Shown: positions 45,486 to 57,405 of the stretch, in pieces | Layout of the letters: every line of letters begins with the position of its first letter | Numbering within the stretch: position 1 is the first letter of the stretch | Source of the DNA: Plantago ovata | Taxonomy: Eukaryota > Streptophyta > Magnoliopsida > Lamiales > Plantaginaceae | DNA: 64,000 bases | Assembly: GCA_028274465.1 (NCBI GenBank) | Contig: CM051457.1 | Span: 64,108,899-64,172,898 of the forward strand | Reading direction: 5' to 3' | Notes under the pieces: model-generated | Told to the model about the DNA's origin: nothing | The model's input: the letters and a program-made list of their open reading frames with translations, nothing else | The model's database searches: none | Position numbers and translations under genes: made by a program

Positions 45486-48400
45486 TTATTGAGGTAGTTC
45501 AATCAATCCAAGGTTATACCTTAGCATTGCGAACTTATTATCTGGTAGGGCTTGGTAAATATGTCAGCAAGTTGATCATCAGTGCCTACTTTCACAACCT
45601 CAATATCTCCTTTTTCCACATGATCTCTAATGAAATGATGTCTAATATCAATGTGCTTAGTCCTAGAGTGAATCTTAGGATTTTGCGTGATAGCAATAGC
45701 ACTTGTATTATCACAAAAGATTGGAGTTTTCTTTGTAGAAATACCATAATCTCTTAATTGTTGCTGAATCCATAGGATTTGAGTTGTGCAACAACCAGCT
45801 GCAATGTATTTAGATTCAGTGGATGAACTGGCAACACAGGTTTGCTTCTTGCTGAACCATGATATTAATCTAGTACCCAAAAACTGACAAGTTCCAGAGG
45901 TACTTTTTTCTATCAAGTGTTGATCCTCCATGATCAGCATCAGAATAATCAACCAATTCTAGTCCAGAATCTTTAGGATACCATAATCCAACATTGACTG
46001 TACCTTTGACATATTTCAGTATCTTGATTGCCTTTTTGTAGTGTGATTCTCTTGGATCAGATTGGGATCTTGCACACACACAAACAACATACTGAATGTC
46101 AGGTCTACTTGCTGTTAAATACAACAATGAGCTTCCTATACTTGTGTTCTTCAACACTTTTATCTTCTTTAGTATAGCCCAATTTGGTACCAACACTCAT
46201 AGGGATCTTTTCAGGTTTCTCTTCCTCTTTGATCCTAAACTTTATGAGCATTTCTTTCGCATACTTTGCCTGATTTATGAAACTTCCATCTTTGAGTTGC
46301 TTGACTTGCAATCCTAGGAAATAATTCAATTTTCCCATCATACTCATTTCAAACTTGTTTGGCATGAGTTTGGCAAAATCATCACAAAGTTGCTTGTCCT
46401 TAGATCCAAAAATTATGTCATCCACATAAATTTGAACTAAGAATATTTTACCATCATGGTTCATGGTAAATAAGGTTTTGTCAACTTCACCTTTCTTGAA
46501 ACCATTCTCCAGCAAGAACTTAGCCAAGGTATCATACCATGCTCTTGGTGCTTGCTTTAGACCATATACAGCTTTCTGAAGCTTGTATACCATCTTGATT
46601 TCTGAGGGAAGTTCAAAGCCAGGGGGTTGTTCTAAGTAGACTTCTTCAGCAAGTTCACCATTCAAGAATGCATTTTTATCATCCATTTGGTAAACAATGA
46701 AGTCATTGTGAGCAGCAAAGGCCAAGAAAAGCCAAATTGCATCCAATCTTGCAACTGGTGCATAAGACTCATCATAGTCCAATCCTTCAGTCTGAGAGTA
46801 ACCTTGAGCAACTAAACGTGCTTTATTTCTTGTTACTTCACCAGACTCACTCACCTTGTTTCTGAACACCCAGTTTGTACCAATAGCTTTCTTGCCTTCA
46901 GCAAGTGGTACAAGTTTCCAGACTTTGTTCCTTTCGAATTGATCCAGTTCTTCTTGCATTGCCTTTATCCATTCAGAATGCTTTAAAGCTTCTTCTATGG
47001 TTTTAGGTTCATTTTCTGAAACAAAGCAAGAGAACAATGATTCTACTTCTACGGCAGTTGCTTCTTCAGCAAGTCCATGAGTAGTAGATGCTTTGGATCT
47101 AGTCACTTGGCGTTTATTAATATCACCAATCATATCTGTAGAGGGATGATCTCTAATCCATTTATTAACAGGTTTTCTCCTTGTTGGATCTGGATATGTT
47201 TGCTCATCAGCATGTGACTCTTCAGTATGTACTTGTTCAGTACTACTGGGATTTTGTGTCTCTGCTGAGATTGGTTCATCAGCAACTGCTTGTTCAGTAT
47301 TGCTTGATTGTGGTAGTTCATCAGCAGGCACTGGAGGTTGCGTAGTTTCAGCAACTTCCGGAGCAACTGCGTCTTTTGCTGGAAATTCCTTGTCGTGAAC
47401 TATAATTATCTTGTCATGACTTGGGGGAGGATAGTCATTGTCAGAATCAGCATTTAAATCAATTGACTTGATTTGGCTAGCATTAGATTCAGTTCTTTGC
47501 TCTTGTATGATTAACTTTTTCATACATTCTGATATTTCTTCTTCAGCAGGCACTCCTTGTGTCTTTTCATAGAATACAACATGCACTGATTCTTCGATCT
47601 TTTGTGCCTTTTTGTTGTAAACTCTATAAGCTTTACTATGCAAGGAGTAACCGAGAAATATCGCTTCTGCCTTTGGTTGAAATGTTCTTAGGTATTCTCT
47701 ACCGTTATTAAGAACGAAACACTTGCAACCAAATACTTTTAGATGAGTGATATTAGGAGGTCTTTCAACAAACAATTCATAAGGAGTTTTGTTATATTCC
47801 TTAGTAATCAAACATCTGTTTTGAGTGTAACAGGCGGTATTAATCGCTTCAACCCAGTAAGCCTCACTTATTTCAGTGTCAGCAAGCATTGTTCTTGCGG
47901 CTTCTTTCAAGGTACGATTCTTCCGTTCATCAACACCGTTTTGCAGTGGTGTCCTTACTGAGGATAACTGATGTTGTATGCCTTTTGAGGTGCAATACTC
48001 AGTTATGTACTGGTTTACAAACTCAGTACCATGGTCTGTCCTTATGACTTTTACCTTGTCATATTTCATGACTTCAAGCTTACTCAGCAAGTTAGGTATT
48101 TCAGTCCTTGTTTCAGATTTGTGCTTGATGAATACTACCCAAGTGAATCTTGAATAGTCATCCACCGCGACCAGATAATACTTCTTACCAGCATAGCTTG
48201 TTGAAGACGATTCAAACAAGTCCATGTGCAAGAGTTGTAAAGGTTTTGTAGTTGACGGTACTGCCTTGTTCTTGAAAGAAGATTTGGTTTGCTTTCCTTG
48301 CTGACATGCATTGCAAACACCATTCTTCTTAAAAGTAACTTTAGGTAATCCAACTACAAGTGCCTTTTTAGACAGCTTATTCAGCGTTTTGAAGTTTAGA

Positions 48401-48870
48401 TGACTTGTTCGTTTTATGCCATAACCATGCTTTTTCAACAAGGCAATCGTGATCTGAGACAAGGCATTTTTCAACGATTACTGAAGACCAATCTACGGTG
48501 TACAAGCCTCTTGATCTTCTTGCAATCATAATTACCTTTTTAGTCTCGAAATCTATAAGTTTACATTCATCACTTTTGATTTTGATGAAGTATCCTTTGT
48601 CAGCAAACTGACTCATGCTGAAGAGATTAAACTTAAGATTTTTGACATAAAGAACTCTAGTAATGGTTATGCATCCTAACTTCACGTCACCATAGCCTTT
48701 TGTAGAACCAGAGCCTCCACCAGCAAACCTTATTGTTGGACCTTTAGATCACCGTCTATAGTTTATAAGGTTATTCTTGTTCCCCGTCATGTGCTTTCCA
48801 CAACCACTGTCAAAGTGCCAGATTGCATCGTTTGTCTCCGTGGCTGAAGTCTGCACAATCAAGAGCAAAC
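45486..48870 (-). pseudogene. pol: SN pol: protease, integrase, RT, RNase H with five lesions
   Basis: Domain order is protease (FDSGCGKHMTG near 48810), GAG-pre-integrase (CNACQQGKQ), integrase core ([25 protein letters not shown], plus [10 protein letters not shown]), Ser/Glu-rich linker, RVT_2 reverse transcriptase (YVDDIIFG near 46400) and RNase H. The integrase and RT lie in one 789-codon open frame (46105-48474). Lesions: TGA for Trp at 48749, one extra T near 48414, an 8-bp deletion near 46127, one extra T near 45906, and one missing G near 45548. RT motif A reads [10 protein letters not shown] instead of [10 protein letters not shown]. The linker keeps about 80 bp that S1 has lost. 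Confidence 0.9.
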
Positions 48871-48873
48871 AAG

Positions 48874-51290
48874 TTAATTATCCAATATTGGATGTCCATT
48901 AACATGTTCAGGAATGCGTCCAGTGGAAACCCAAGTCTTAAGGTTTTGAACTTTGACTTGTTTTCTACTTGCTGAGGAACTAGGAGGTTTTGAGCTGAAA
49001 GACTTTTGATTCGTGCTGATCAAGTCCACTTTCTGATGTGGTGTCTTGCTCGGTTGACCTTTTGCTGAACATACGTTTCAGTAAGTTCTTTTCTAGCAAG
49101 GTTCCTTCTAGCCCCAGCATTTAGAGTCTTTTCAGAACTCTTAGGCTTGATTTTGTTCGTCTCTTTGAAGTATCTTAGCTGACTTTGTTTATACTCGTGA
49201 AAAAGTTGACTTTGCTTGGTTTTGAAACCGAGTCCACTTTTCGGAGAATGCTGAGCTTTTGTGTCAGCAACCTTACTTGATTCAGGTTTCTCAGCAAAGG
49301 TCTTCTGATTACTTTTAGTAATCTTGCCTTTTGACTTAACAAATTGCTTTTCAGCAACTTGTTTGGCGGAATGCTTCACAACATCCTTCTTCTTTTCAGT
49401 TTGCTTCACAGCAACCTGTTTTCCTTTTAAAGTCTTGTTACTTTGAGTAGCAACAGCGGGCTTTATGGTCGTAGGTACTTGATTGCATGTTTCAGCAACC
49501 TTAGATTGACTAAACTGATAGAGTTCTGGTTGACCACTATCAGTAGCACGTACGAAGGAAATCGGTGATTTGTCTTTACTCAAGATTTCTACGTCATCAC
49601 CTTCATACGTTGCACCTAAACCTTCTTTCTGAGATGGATCTCTCAAATAAGAGTTTAGTTCAGTCAGCGTATTACTTGCGTCAGCTTAAGATTTGAAATT
49701 GATTTTCATCTTTTTCATTTCTTGGATTTCAGCAAGTAACTTTAGAATTGAGGACTGATATTCTTCCAATTCTAATGCCATTTGAGAATTCTTCTCTGTA
49801 GCTTCAACAATCAACTTCTTAAGACGCCTTATTTCAGCATCCTTTTCTTCTGTCTCTTCCTTCAGCAAGACATACTTTGCAGTAGTCTGCTTGGTCAGAG
49901 TTTCAGCAATCTGTAGTTTCTCTTGCTGTCTGCTCAGAGTTTTCTCAAATCTTTCGATTTCTACTTGAATCTTGTCAAGGTCAATCTCGTCTTCACTTTC
50001 TGAGTCTGAGTCAGAGGTAGGGTTGTTTACCTGACCGGCCATGAGGCAGAACTCGTAGTTTGACACATCTGGATAAGCTTTCATAGCTATTCCACAAACT
50101 TCTTTGCCAATCTCCACGTCTAGAGTGGCTTCTTCATCGTCAGTGTCTGAGCTTTCATCCTCACTATCTTCGGAGCTAGTATGAATGCACAATGCATCGA
50201 TTTTTGCTTGAAGCTTCTTCTTTTCTTCAGCAATAAAATCTCTTTTGAACTTCTTCTTCTTTTCAGCAGATTTGCCTTTCAGCAAAGGGCAATTTGCTTT
50301 GAAGTGTCCAGGCTTTTTGCAGTAAAAGCAGAGATCATTTCCAACTGCTGGTTCTTCTGATGAAGTTGCTTGCTGAGCTTGCTTGTTCAACGAGCTAGTC
50401 TCATTCTTGTACTTATGGTAGTTGTTACCAAGATGCTTTTTCAGCTTCTCTTTTGCTTTTCGCCTTTCAAGTTCCTTACTGATGAATTTCTTCATGTTTT
50501 TGACAACCAAAGAGTTTTCATCAGCAGGCTCTTTATCATTCTTATTTTCGGAAGATGACGGCTTTGCAGCAAGAGTAATGTTTTGCGATTTTTCAGCAAA
50601 CACATTTTCTCTTTGCTTTGTCTCATAGTTGACAGTAGCAAGATGAGAGAACAACTCTGTTGGTGTAATGTCTGGCATTCCTTGATTGTAGTAGAAGTTC
50701 TGAGTGTGGATCCATTCTTGATTCAGACTTCTGATGATGGTTTTCACCTTCTCAGAATCTGAGTAAAGATTTCCAACACCCAAGGCTGCCATTTCACTAA
50801 CAAGAGTTGTGAATCTGAAGTCCAAGTCTTCCAGTGACTCGTTTGTACCTTGTTTAAAGTTTTGGAACTTTAATTTCAGTACTTCAAGTTTGTTTTCCTT
50901 GGTTTTGTCAGATCCAGCACAAAGATCTTGAACCATTTTCCAAGCTTCCTTAGCAGTTTTATCACCCCACAGTTTGCACTGTATGGTATCCGGAGTTGAT
51001 CGAATGATGATGTTTCTTGCTTGGCCATCAAGGCAGAATCTCTTAGCTTCGTCGGAAGTCCATTCCTCTCTCGGTTTTGGCACAACGGTATCAACCGGTT
51101 CGCCTAAGATAGTTTCCTTTCCAGCTTCAGTGGTTTTGTGAGGAAAACTTCTTTCAAACTTAGTGATCTTGATAGGTCCATCATTAATGACAGTGACAAT
51201 CTCATCACTAATGGCCTCAAGATGTAGCATCATGTTGTTTCGCCATTTTTCATAATTTTCCAGCTTCAGCAAGGGAGCATCTCCTAAAGA
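48874..51290 (-). pseudogene. gag: SN gag, intact zinc knuckle but start lost and tail frameshifted
   Basis: The reading frame from LENYEKWRNNMMLHLE (about 51260) is open for about 525 codons to a TAA at 49686 where Tyr is expected (NFKS-stop). The expected ATG reads AAG, as in S1. The zinc knuckle CFYCKKPGHFKANC is complete (CX2CX4HX4C), the only intact one among Sirevirus copies here. A coiled-coil region with repeated Glu/Lys follows. A second lesion, one T lost in a T-run near 49061, shifts the basic tail. The native stop is TAA 48874. Confidence 0.88.
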
Positions 51291-51390
51291 CTTCTTGTCA
51301 GCAAAGCACTACCAAACTGATCAAGTGAGAGTGATTTACGGAAAGCACCTAAGGGGATCTAGGTTCAGTGCTGAAGGTTAAAGAACCTCT

Positions 51391-51402
51391 CTCTGATACC
51401 AC
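51391..51402 (-). other. Primer binding site of SN, slightly altered flank
   Basis: The minus strand reads TGGTATCAGAGA. The last base and the following bases differ from the TGGTATCAGAGC-TGGAGG of the other copies, as if a few bases were lost (CTCTCTGATACC on the plus strand). Confidence 0.85.
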
Positions 51403-51403
51403 T

Positions 51404-52976
51404 TGTTGGTCGCTTTAAACAACAAGAAAAGACTAGAGGGGGGGTTGAATAGTCTTTTCAAACTTTCATCGTTTAAAATCTTTCTCAACAAGTGCTTATT
51501 ACTTTACAGTAATGAGTTTGCTGATACTTAACTTTCTCAGCAAGCGCAAGTTACTTCACAGTAACTAGGTTTGTTGATACTTAAAATCAGAGAGCGGAAG
51601 TCTTTGATACAATAAGTGTTTTTTCAGTAAATGAAGGTTTCAGCAAGTGATGTGAGTGACTGTGTACATATAGATATGATTTGCTGAAAACCAAGTACAG
51701 TAAGTAAATCACACAAACACTTTTATAGTGGTATCTGAGAGTGGCGTAATCTCTCAACTAATCCACTTTGTCCTTTCTAGGACTGAATCCACTAAGATAA
51801 GTTTGAGGTTCCTTACAACACCTATCTAGAGCGATCCAAACATAAACCAAAGCACACTTTGCTTTGTCTCCAACCTAACTAGAGAACGTAACCTTGTTCT
51901 CCATCAAACTTGGTACTTTTAATTAGCAACACTATGATAGATTAAGTTCCCCCTGAATATCACGCCTGAAAGGGTGTATTTTCAGTTAGAGAGGTTTGGG
52001 ATGAGATAACTTAGTTATAACTTATTCAGTTACAACAAGTAATCTAAGAAACAAAACTTTGAATACATTGCAGTAAACAAGTTTGATTGTTTCTGGTGTC
52101 AAGACTTGTTCTTGTTCGAAAGAAAGAAAGAACACTTAACTAATTACTTAGTCGTGTAAATTCTACTTCTTCACAAGTAGATTTTTCAAGCTTTAAGTCT
52201 TGGAACGGATCAATGGCAGTAAGAGTATTGAAGGGTATGTGAGTTTAAGCACAAGTGAGAGTATGATCACGTTGTTGACACACTTCAACTCTTTGTCGGA
52301 TGACCTCTATTTATAGTGAAATAAGGAGCCGTTTGAATTTCAAATTCTAAGGCTTTTGTTCCTTAAAATGTCACTATCTTGCTTTTGTACTTTCAGCAGC
52401 GTCCTTGTTTGTCTTCTAGTCTTCATGTCCTTCGCGCGCAAGCTTTGCATTTAATGCTCTTTTGAATCAAATTCAAACAGTAACATTGGAGCGCAAATAC
52501 AAGTACTTTCAGCAAGAGGTCACAAATGTTCCATCAGCAAGTGGTCAGTCTCAGTTTCAGCAAGCACAACCTACTCTGTCGTTTAGATTTTCACTTATGC
52601 AATGCTGTTGCTGAAGTTTCCACTTTCTGAGCAACATGTGCCTTTGTAGATACCAATCTTCAGAAATCTTCTAGTCTCCAGTCTTCGAAATCTTCAAGTT
52701 TCTGAGCGGTTCTAAATGCTTCAATAATTTGTTTGTAAAAACATAGTACATCATCAGCAAATGCTTAAATAGGTTTGTATTTCTTTTCAGAAAACAAGAT
52801 ACATGATAAGCGGTAAAACCAACCTATCTAGCACCTACTCTAAGTCTTCAGCAAACGTTCCTCTTTTACAATGTCCTTAAAATTCTAAATTCCTATGGAC
52901 CTTAAGAGTACTAGTTACCGGACTTTCCTTAATTTAGCATGGTTAATTGCTCATCAAAATTACAAGTTTCCTAACA
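51404..52976 (-). repeat. 5' LTR of SN
   Basis: Same length as the 3' LTR (1573 bp). The TATA box (minus) is at 52307-52315. Its upstream end meets the S2 gag at 52977 with CAAGC. Confidence 0.93.
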
Positions 52977-54486
52977 CAAGCTCAGCAAGATACCTCTTCT
53001 GAAGAACCAGCAGTTGGAAACGATATTTGCTTTTATAGCAAAAAGCCTGGTCATTTCAAAGCCAATTGTCCCTTGCTGAAAGGCAAGTCTGCTGACAAAA
53101 GGAAGAAATTCAAAAGGGCTTTGATTGCTAAAGAAAAGAAGAAGCTTCAAGCTAAGATTGATGCTTTATGCATTGATACAAGTTCTGAAGATAGTGAGAC
53201 AGAAGACTCAGATACTGAGGAAGAGACGACCATGGATGTGGAAAAATTTGCAAAGAAGTTTGTGGAATTGCCATGGAAGCATTTCCGGACGTATCAAATG
53301 TCGAATTCTGCCTCATGACTGATCAGGTAATTTATCAAGACTCAGATTCAGAATCAGAAAGTGAAAATGAAATTGATCTTGATATGATTCAAGGAGAAAT
53401 TGAAAGATTTGAGAAAACTCTGAGCAAACTGCAAAAGAAGATTCAGAATGCTGAATTTCTAGCAAAACAAACTACTGAAAAGTATATAGTGCTAAGTGCT
53501 GAATCAGAAAGAAAGGATGCTGAAATAGTGCATCTTAAGAATCTTGTTGCTGGAGCCACAAGGAAGAATGCTCAACTTTCAATAGAACTTCAAGAATATC
53601 AGTCTTCGATCCTAAAGTTACTTGTTGAAACACAAGAACTTAAGAAAATGAAGGTCAACTTCAAATCTTATGCAAATGCAAGTAACACCTTCACTGAATT
53701 GCAAACGTATCTGAGAGATCCTTCTTCGAAAGAAGGATTGGGTGCAACTTATGAAGGTGATGAAATGATTCTCTTGAGTAAAGACAAATCACTCATGACC
53801 TTTGTTCGTGCTTCTGATAGTAGTCAAGAAGAACTATATCAGATTGGTCCATCCAAGATTGCTGAAACAAGCAATCAGGAACCTTTGATCAAAATCGCCA
53901 CTATTGCTACTCAAAGTAACAAAACCTCAAAAGGTAAACATGTTGCTGAAAAGCAGACTCTCAAAAATAAAGTTGTTGAAAAGCACTCTGCCAAACAATT
54001 TGTTGAAAAGCAATCTGTTAAGCCTAAAGGCAAGATTACTGAAAAACATAATCAGAAGTCATTTGCTGACAAACCTGAATCAAGCAAGAATGTTGAGAAA
54101 AGAACTTAGCACTCTCCTAAAAGCGGACTTGGTTACAAGAATAAGCAAAACCAACTTGTCCACGAGTACAAGCAAAGTCAGCAAAGATATTTCAAGGATC
54201 AAAACAAATCCAAACCTAAGAGTGCTGACAAGACTCAAAATTCTAGGACTAGAAGAAATCTAGCAAGAAAAGAACTTACTGAAAAGTATGTTCAGCAGAA
54301 AGGAATTCCAAACAAGATACCACATCAGAAAGTGGACTTGAACAACAATGTTCAAAAGTAATTTCGATCCAAGCCAACTAGTTCCTTTGCAAGTAGGAAA
54401 CAAGTCAAGATTGAAAAGTCAAGACTTGGGTTTCCACCGGATGTTTTCTTGAACATGTTAATGGACATACTATTCTGGATAATTAA
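52977..54486 (+). pseudogene. gag: S2 gag, 3' part
   Basis: Continues gag from 37470. The zinc knuckle reads CFYSKKPGHFKANC: the second Cys is Ser. A frameshift near 53260 moves the frame to 53273-54109 (MEAFPDVSNVEFCLM..., coiled coil with repeated EK). A TAG at about 54107 and further changes follow; the basic tail ends ILDN-TAA at 54486. Sequence is more diverged from S1/SN than they are from each other, so S2 belongs to a different subfamily or is older. Confidence 0.85.
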
Positions 54487-54610
54487 TTTGTTTGTTCTTG
54501 ATTGTGCAGACTTCAGCCACGGAGACAAACAATCAAATTTGGCATTGTGATAGTGGCTGCGGGAAGCACATGAAGGGCAACAAGAAAAACTTTATAAACT
54601 ATAGACAGTG
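54487..54610 (+). pseudogene. pol: S2 protease fragment
   Basis: About 40 codons of pol remain, in the -1 frame relative to gag, including the active-site DSGCGKHM. The piece is cut off at 54610 by the S3 LTR. Confidence 0.8.
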
Positions 54611-56084
54611 TGTTAGGAAACTTGTAATTTTGATGAGCAATTAACCATGCTAATTAAGTAAAGTCCAGTAACTAGTACTCTTAAGGTCCATAAGAATTTA
54701 GAATTTTAAGGACATTGTATAAGAGGAACGTTTGCTGAAGACTTAGTGTAGGTACTAGTTAGGTTCTTAAGCTTGCTGATGATGTACGTTGTTTTCACAA
54801 ACAATCTATTGAAGAACTAGAACTGCTAAAAAAGCTGAAGATTCGAAGACTGAAGACTTAGAAAAATTCTGAGAAGGTATCTACAAAGGCACATGTTATC
54901 TCAGAAAGTTAGAAACTCAACAACTCAGCATGAATAAGTCAAAATCTATATGACAGAGTAGGTTGTGTTTGCTGAAACTGATACTGACCACTTGCTGATA
55001 ACATTTGTGACTTACTTGCTGAAGTACTCTGCATTTTGGCTCCAAAGTTCACATTTGAATTTTCAAAGAGCATTAAATGCTACAACACGCTGAAGACAAG
55101 AAGACAAAAGAAGCACGTTGCTGATAGTACTGTCTGGCAAGTGATAGTGACATCTTAAGGTTCAAACCTTAGAATTTGAAATTCAAACGGCTACCTTTAG
55201 ACACTATAAATAGAGGTCCTTAGGCTGAGTAGAAGGGTGTGTCAACAACGTGATCAAACTCTCAATTGTGCTTTAAACACTCAAATCCTTCACTACTCTC
55301 AATCTGCCTATTGATCCGTTCCAAGACTTTTGTGAAGAAGTAGAATACTAAAATCGAAGAAATTAGTTAAGTGTTTTTTCCTCTAAACAAGAACAAGTCT
55401 TGACACAGAAACAACAAAGTTGCTTACTGCAAAGTATTACAAGTTGAGTTTCTTTAGATTACTTGTTACAGTTGCAAAGTTATATTCAAGTCATCTCATC
55501 CCAAACCTCTCTAACTGATAAACACCCTTATACAGGCGTTGAATTCAGGGGGAACTAATCAAGCATAGTTTTGCTGATTAAGTGTCCTAAGTTTGGTGGA
55601 GAACAAGGTTAAAGTTCTCAAGTTTAGGTTGGAAACAAGGCAAGTGTGCTTTGGTTTCTGAGAATCATTAGTGATAAGGAACCTCATATCTTATCATAGT
55701 GGATTCAGTCCTAGAAAGGACAAAGTGGATTAGTTGAGGGATTACGCCACCTTCAGATACCACTATAAAAGTGTCAGTGTGATTTACATTTCTGTAGTTA
55801 TTTTTCAGCAAGCTACTTTGTTTTAAACTGTTTATCTACTCACTTGCTGAAACTAGTTTTCTGATAAAAGCACTTATTGTAAAAGACTTCCGCACTCTGT
55901 TTCTAAGTATCAGCAAACTTGTCACTGAAAAGTAACAAGCACTTGCTGTGAAAGTTAAGTACCAGCAAACTCATTACTAAAACGTAATAAGTACTTGCTG
56001 AGAAACTTTTAGATGACACAAAAGTTTTTAAAGACTATTCACCCCCTCCCTCTAGTCTTTACTTGTTGTCTAAAGGGACCAACA
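54611..56084 (+). repeat. LTR C: 5' LTR of S3
   Basis: From TGTTAGGAAAC to GGGACCAACA, 1474 bp. TATA box at 55205-55213. Tandem repeat pair near 55905-56010 as in LTR A. Confidence 0.92.
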
Positions 56085-56086
56085 AG

Positions 56087-56098
56087 TGGTATCAGAGC
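56087..56098 (+). other. Primer binding site of S3
   Basis: TGGTATCAGAGC, initiator tRNA-Met type, two bases after the LTR. Confidence 0.92.
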
Positions 56099-56196
56099 TG
56101 GATGTTCTTTAACCTTCAGCACTGAACCTAGATTCCCTTAGGTTCTTTCCGTAAATCACTTTCACTTGATCAGTTTGGTAGTTGTTTGCTGACAGG

Positions 56197-56439
56197 ATGT
56201 CTCTGGGAGATGCTCCCAGTTGAAGCTGGAAGACTAGGAGAAATGGCGAAACAATATGATGCTACATCTTGAGGTCATTAGTGATGAGATGGTTACTGTC
56301 ATTAATGATGGTCCACTCAAGATCACTAAGGTTGTAAAATCCTACCCTCACACCACAAAAGACAAAGAGGGTATAGACATACCTACTGGTGATCCAGTCG
56401 ACAAGGTTTTGGATAAACCAAGAGAGGAATGGACTTCTG
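56197..56439 (+). pseudogene. gag: S3 gag N-terminal fragment
   Basis: The ATG at 56197 opens MSLGDAPS and then meets TGA because of a local insertion. In the restored register the text matches the gag N-terminus, with AAC-TAC replaced by a run containing TAG. The clean stretch is MMLHLEVISDEMVTVINDG. It ends at EEWTS where the minus-strand LTR G starts. Confidence 0.82.
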
Positions 56440-57398
56440 TGTAAGAAAATACGGTTAGAATTACCCCTAGGTAGTGCATTCCCGGAATTTCAAAATTTTC
56501 TTAACATGCATACTAATTGATCATGCATATAACGTATATTGAAACACATCAGTTAGAAGACTTACAATAATCCAAAAGCAAGAATTAAAACAAAATCGAT
56601 AGCCCAATCGATATGATCTTCGTAATAGTTCGGTGTATCTTCTCCTTCATTGAAGTCGAAGATATCAAATATGCTTTCCTGAATATCTGCAAGACAATAA
56701 AGGTTAGTTTCCAGCTCCTGCGAACCTCAACCTTGGTATCCACTGATGAATAGCTTATCGAGAGAATGCTAGGATATTCTCGAGTCAAACTCGGTTGACC
56801 AGAGAGAGAGGGATGGCAGCGGCAGTGGCTAGAGGTAGGAGGGAGAGAGCTTTTTCTTGAGAGAATAGAAGAGTGAATAATAATGCAGAAAAGCTCTCTA
56901 ACCATGTACTTATATAGTAGTCAATAGAAGCCTAAAGAACATTCTTTAGAACTCCTAAAAGGAATAAGAATTCTAAATCTTATTGCACAAGTAAACCTTT
57001 GTGTCTAGGTTCATTCCCTAATTAAATCATAACTCAATTCGAAAACTTGCCCCTTATGTTTGAATGGAGGAAGGAGTCAAACTCCTTCCTCCTTCACCCA
57101 TTCGCCGCACCTATGGAGGGAGTATGTGGGTCCCACTTTTGGGACCCACATGCAAGTCTAAGGCAATTCTAACTCTATTAGATTTTGCCCATGTGCATAT
57201 ATTAATCTTTAATTAATATATCCTTTTAATTCCAACCTCTATTATATTTCCAAAATATAATCTTTAATTGTATTTTCCTAAATACAATTAATTCAATCAA
57301 TATTCCCAAGATATTAATTGTACCACATATAATTATAATTAATGTCGATTAATTATAATCCCATCTCTATGGTCATGCGGATAAGCTGAATTACCACA
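56440..57398 (-). mobile_element. G: minus-oriented LTR, probably Copia solo LTR
   Basis: The minus strand runs from TGTGGTAATTCAGC (57398) to TTTTCTTACA (56440), about 959 bp, with TG...CA ends and a TATA-like CTATATAAG at about 56909-56917. No internal sequence is attached. Bases next to the ends are TTCTG and TAGTG, not a clean duplication, and gag does not resume after it, so one side has been rearranged. Two perfect 12-bp hairpins lie at 57066-57092 and 57124-57151. Confidence 0.6.
57066..57151. repeat. Two perfect 12-bp hairpins in LTR G
   Basis: GGAGGAAGGAGT pairs with ACTCCTTCCTCC around a 3-base loop (57066-57092). ATGTGGGTCCCA pairs with TGGGACCCACAT around a 4-base loop (57124-57151). 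Confidence 0.85.
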
Positions 57399-57405
57399 TA
57401 GTGTG

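Larger units (their letters stand above)
37471..52976 (-). mobile_element. SN: full-length 15.5-kb Sirevirus nested in S2 gag
   Basis: Two LTRs of 1573 bp each (37471-39043 and 51404-52976) flank 12.36 kb. The target duplication CAAGC (37466-37470 and 52977-52981) lies in the S2 gag, whose reading resumes directly. Order on the minus strand: LTR, primer site, gag, protease, integrase, RT, RNase H, 0.9-kb spacer, 5.3-kb third ORF, polypurine tract, LTR. At least ten stops or frameshifts are visible. LTR divergence is about 2-3% by eye. Confidence 0.95.
34942..54610 (+). mobile_element. S2: plus-strand Sirevirus, host of nested SN, cut in protease
   Basis: It starts with a complete 5' LTR (34942-36439), Met primer site and gag. 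Gag is interrupted at 37470 by SN and resumes at 52977 with the duplicated CAAGC. Gag ends at 54486, the protease begins, and the element is cut at 54610 by the LTR of S3. Its RT, third ORF and 3' LTR are not in the window. Confidence 0.88.
54611..56439 (+). mobile_element. S3: Sirevirus 5' end (LTR C, primer site, gag start)
   Basis: It begins with a full LTR inserted in S2 protease; the 5 bases before it are CAGTG. Only the first 240 bp of gag follow before an unrelated LTR at 56440. The rest of S3 is not in the window. Confidence 0.85.
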
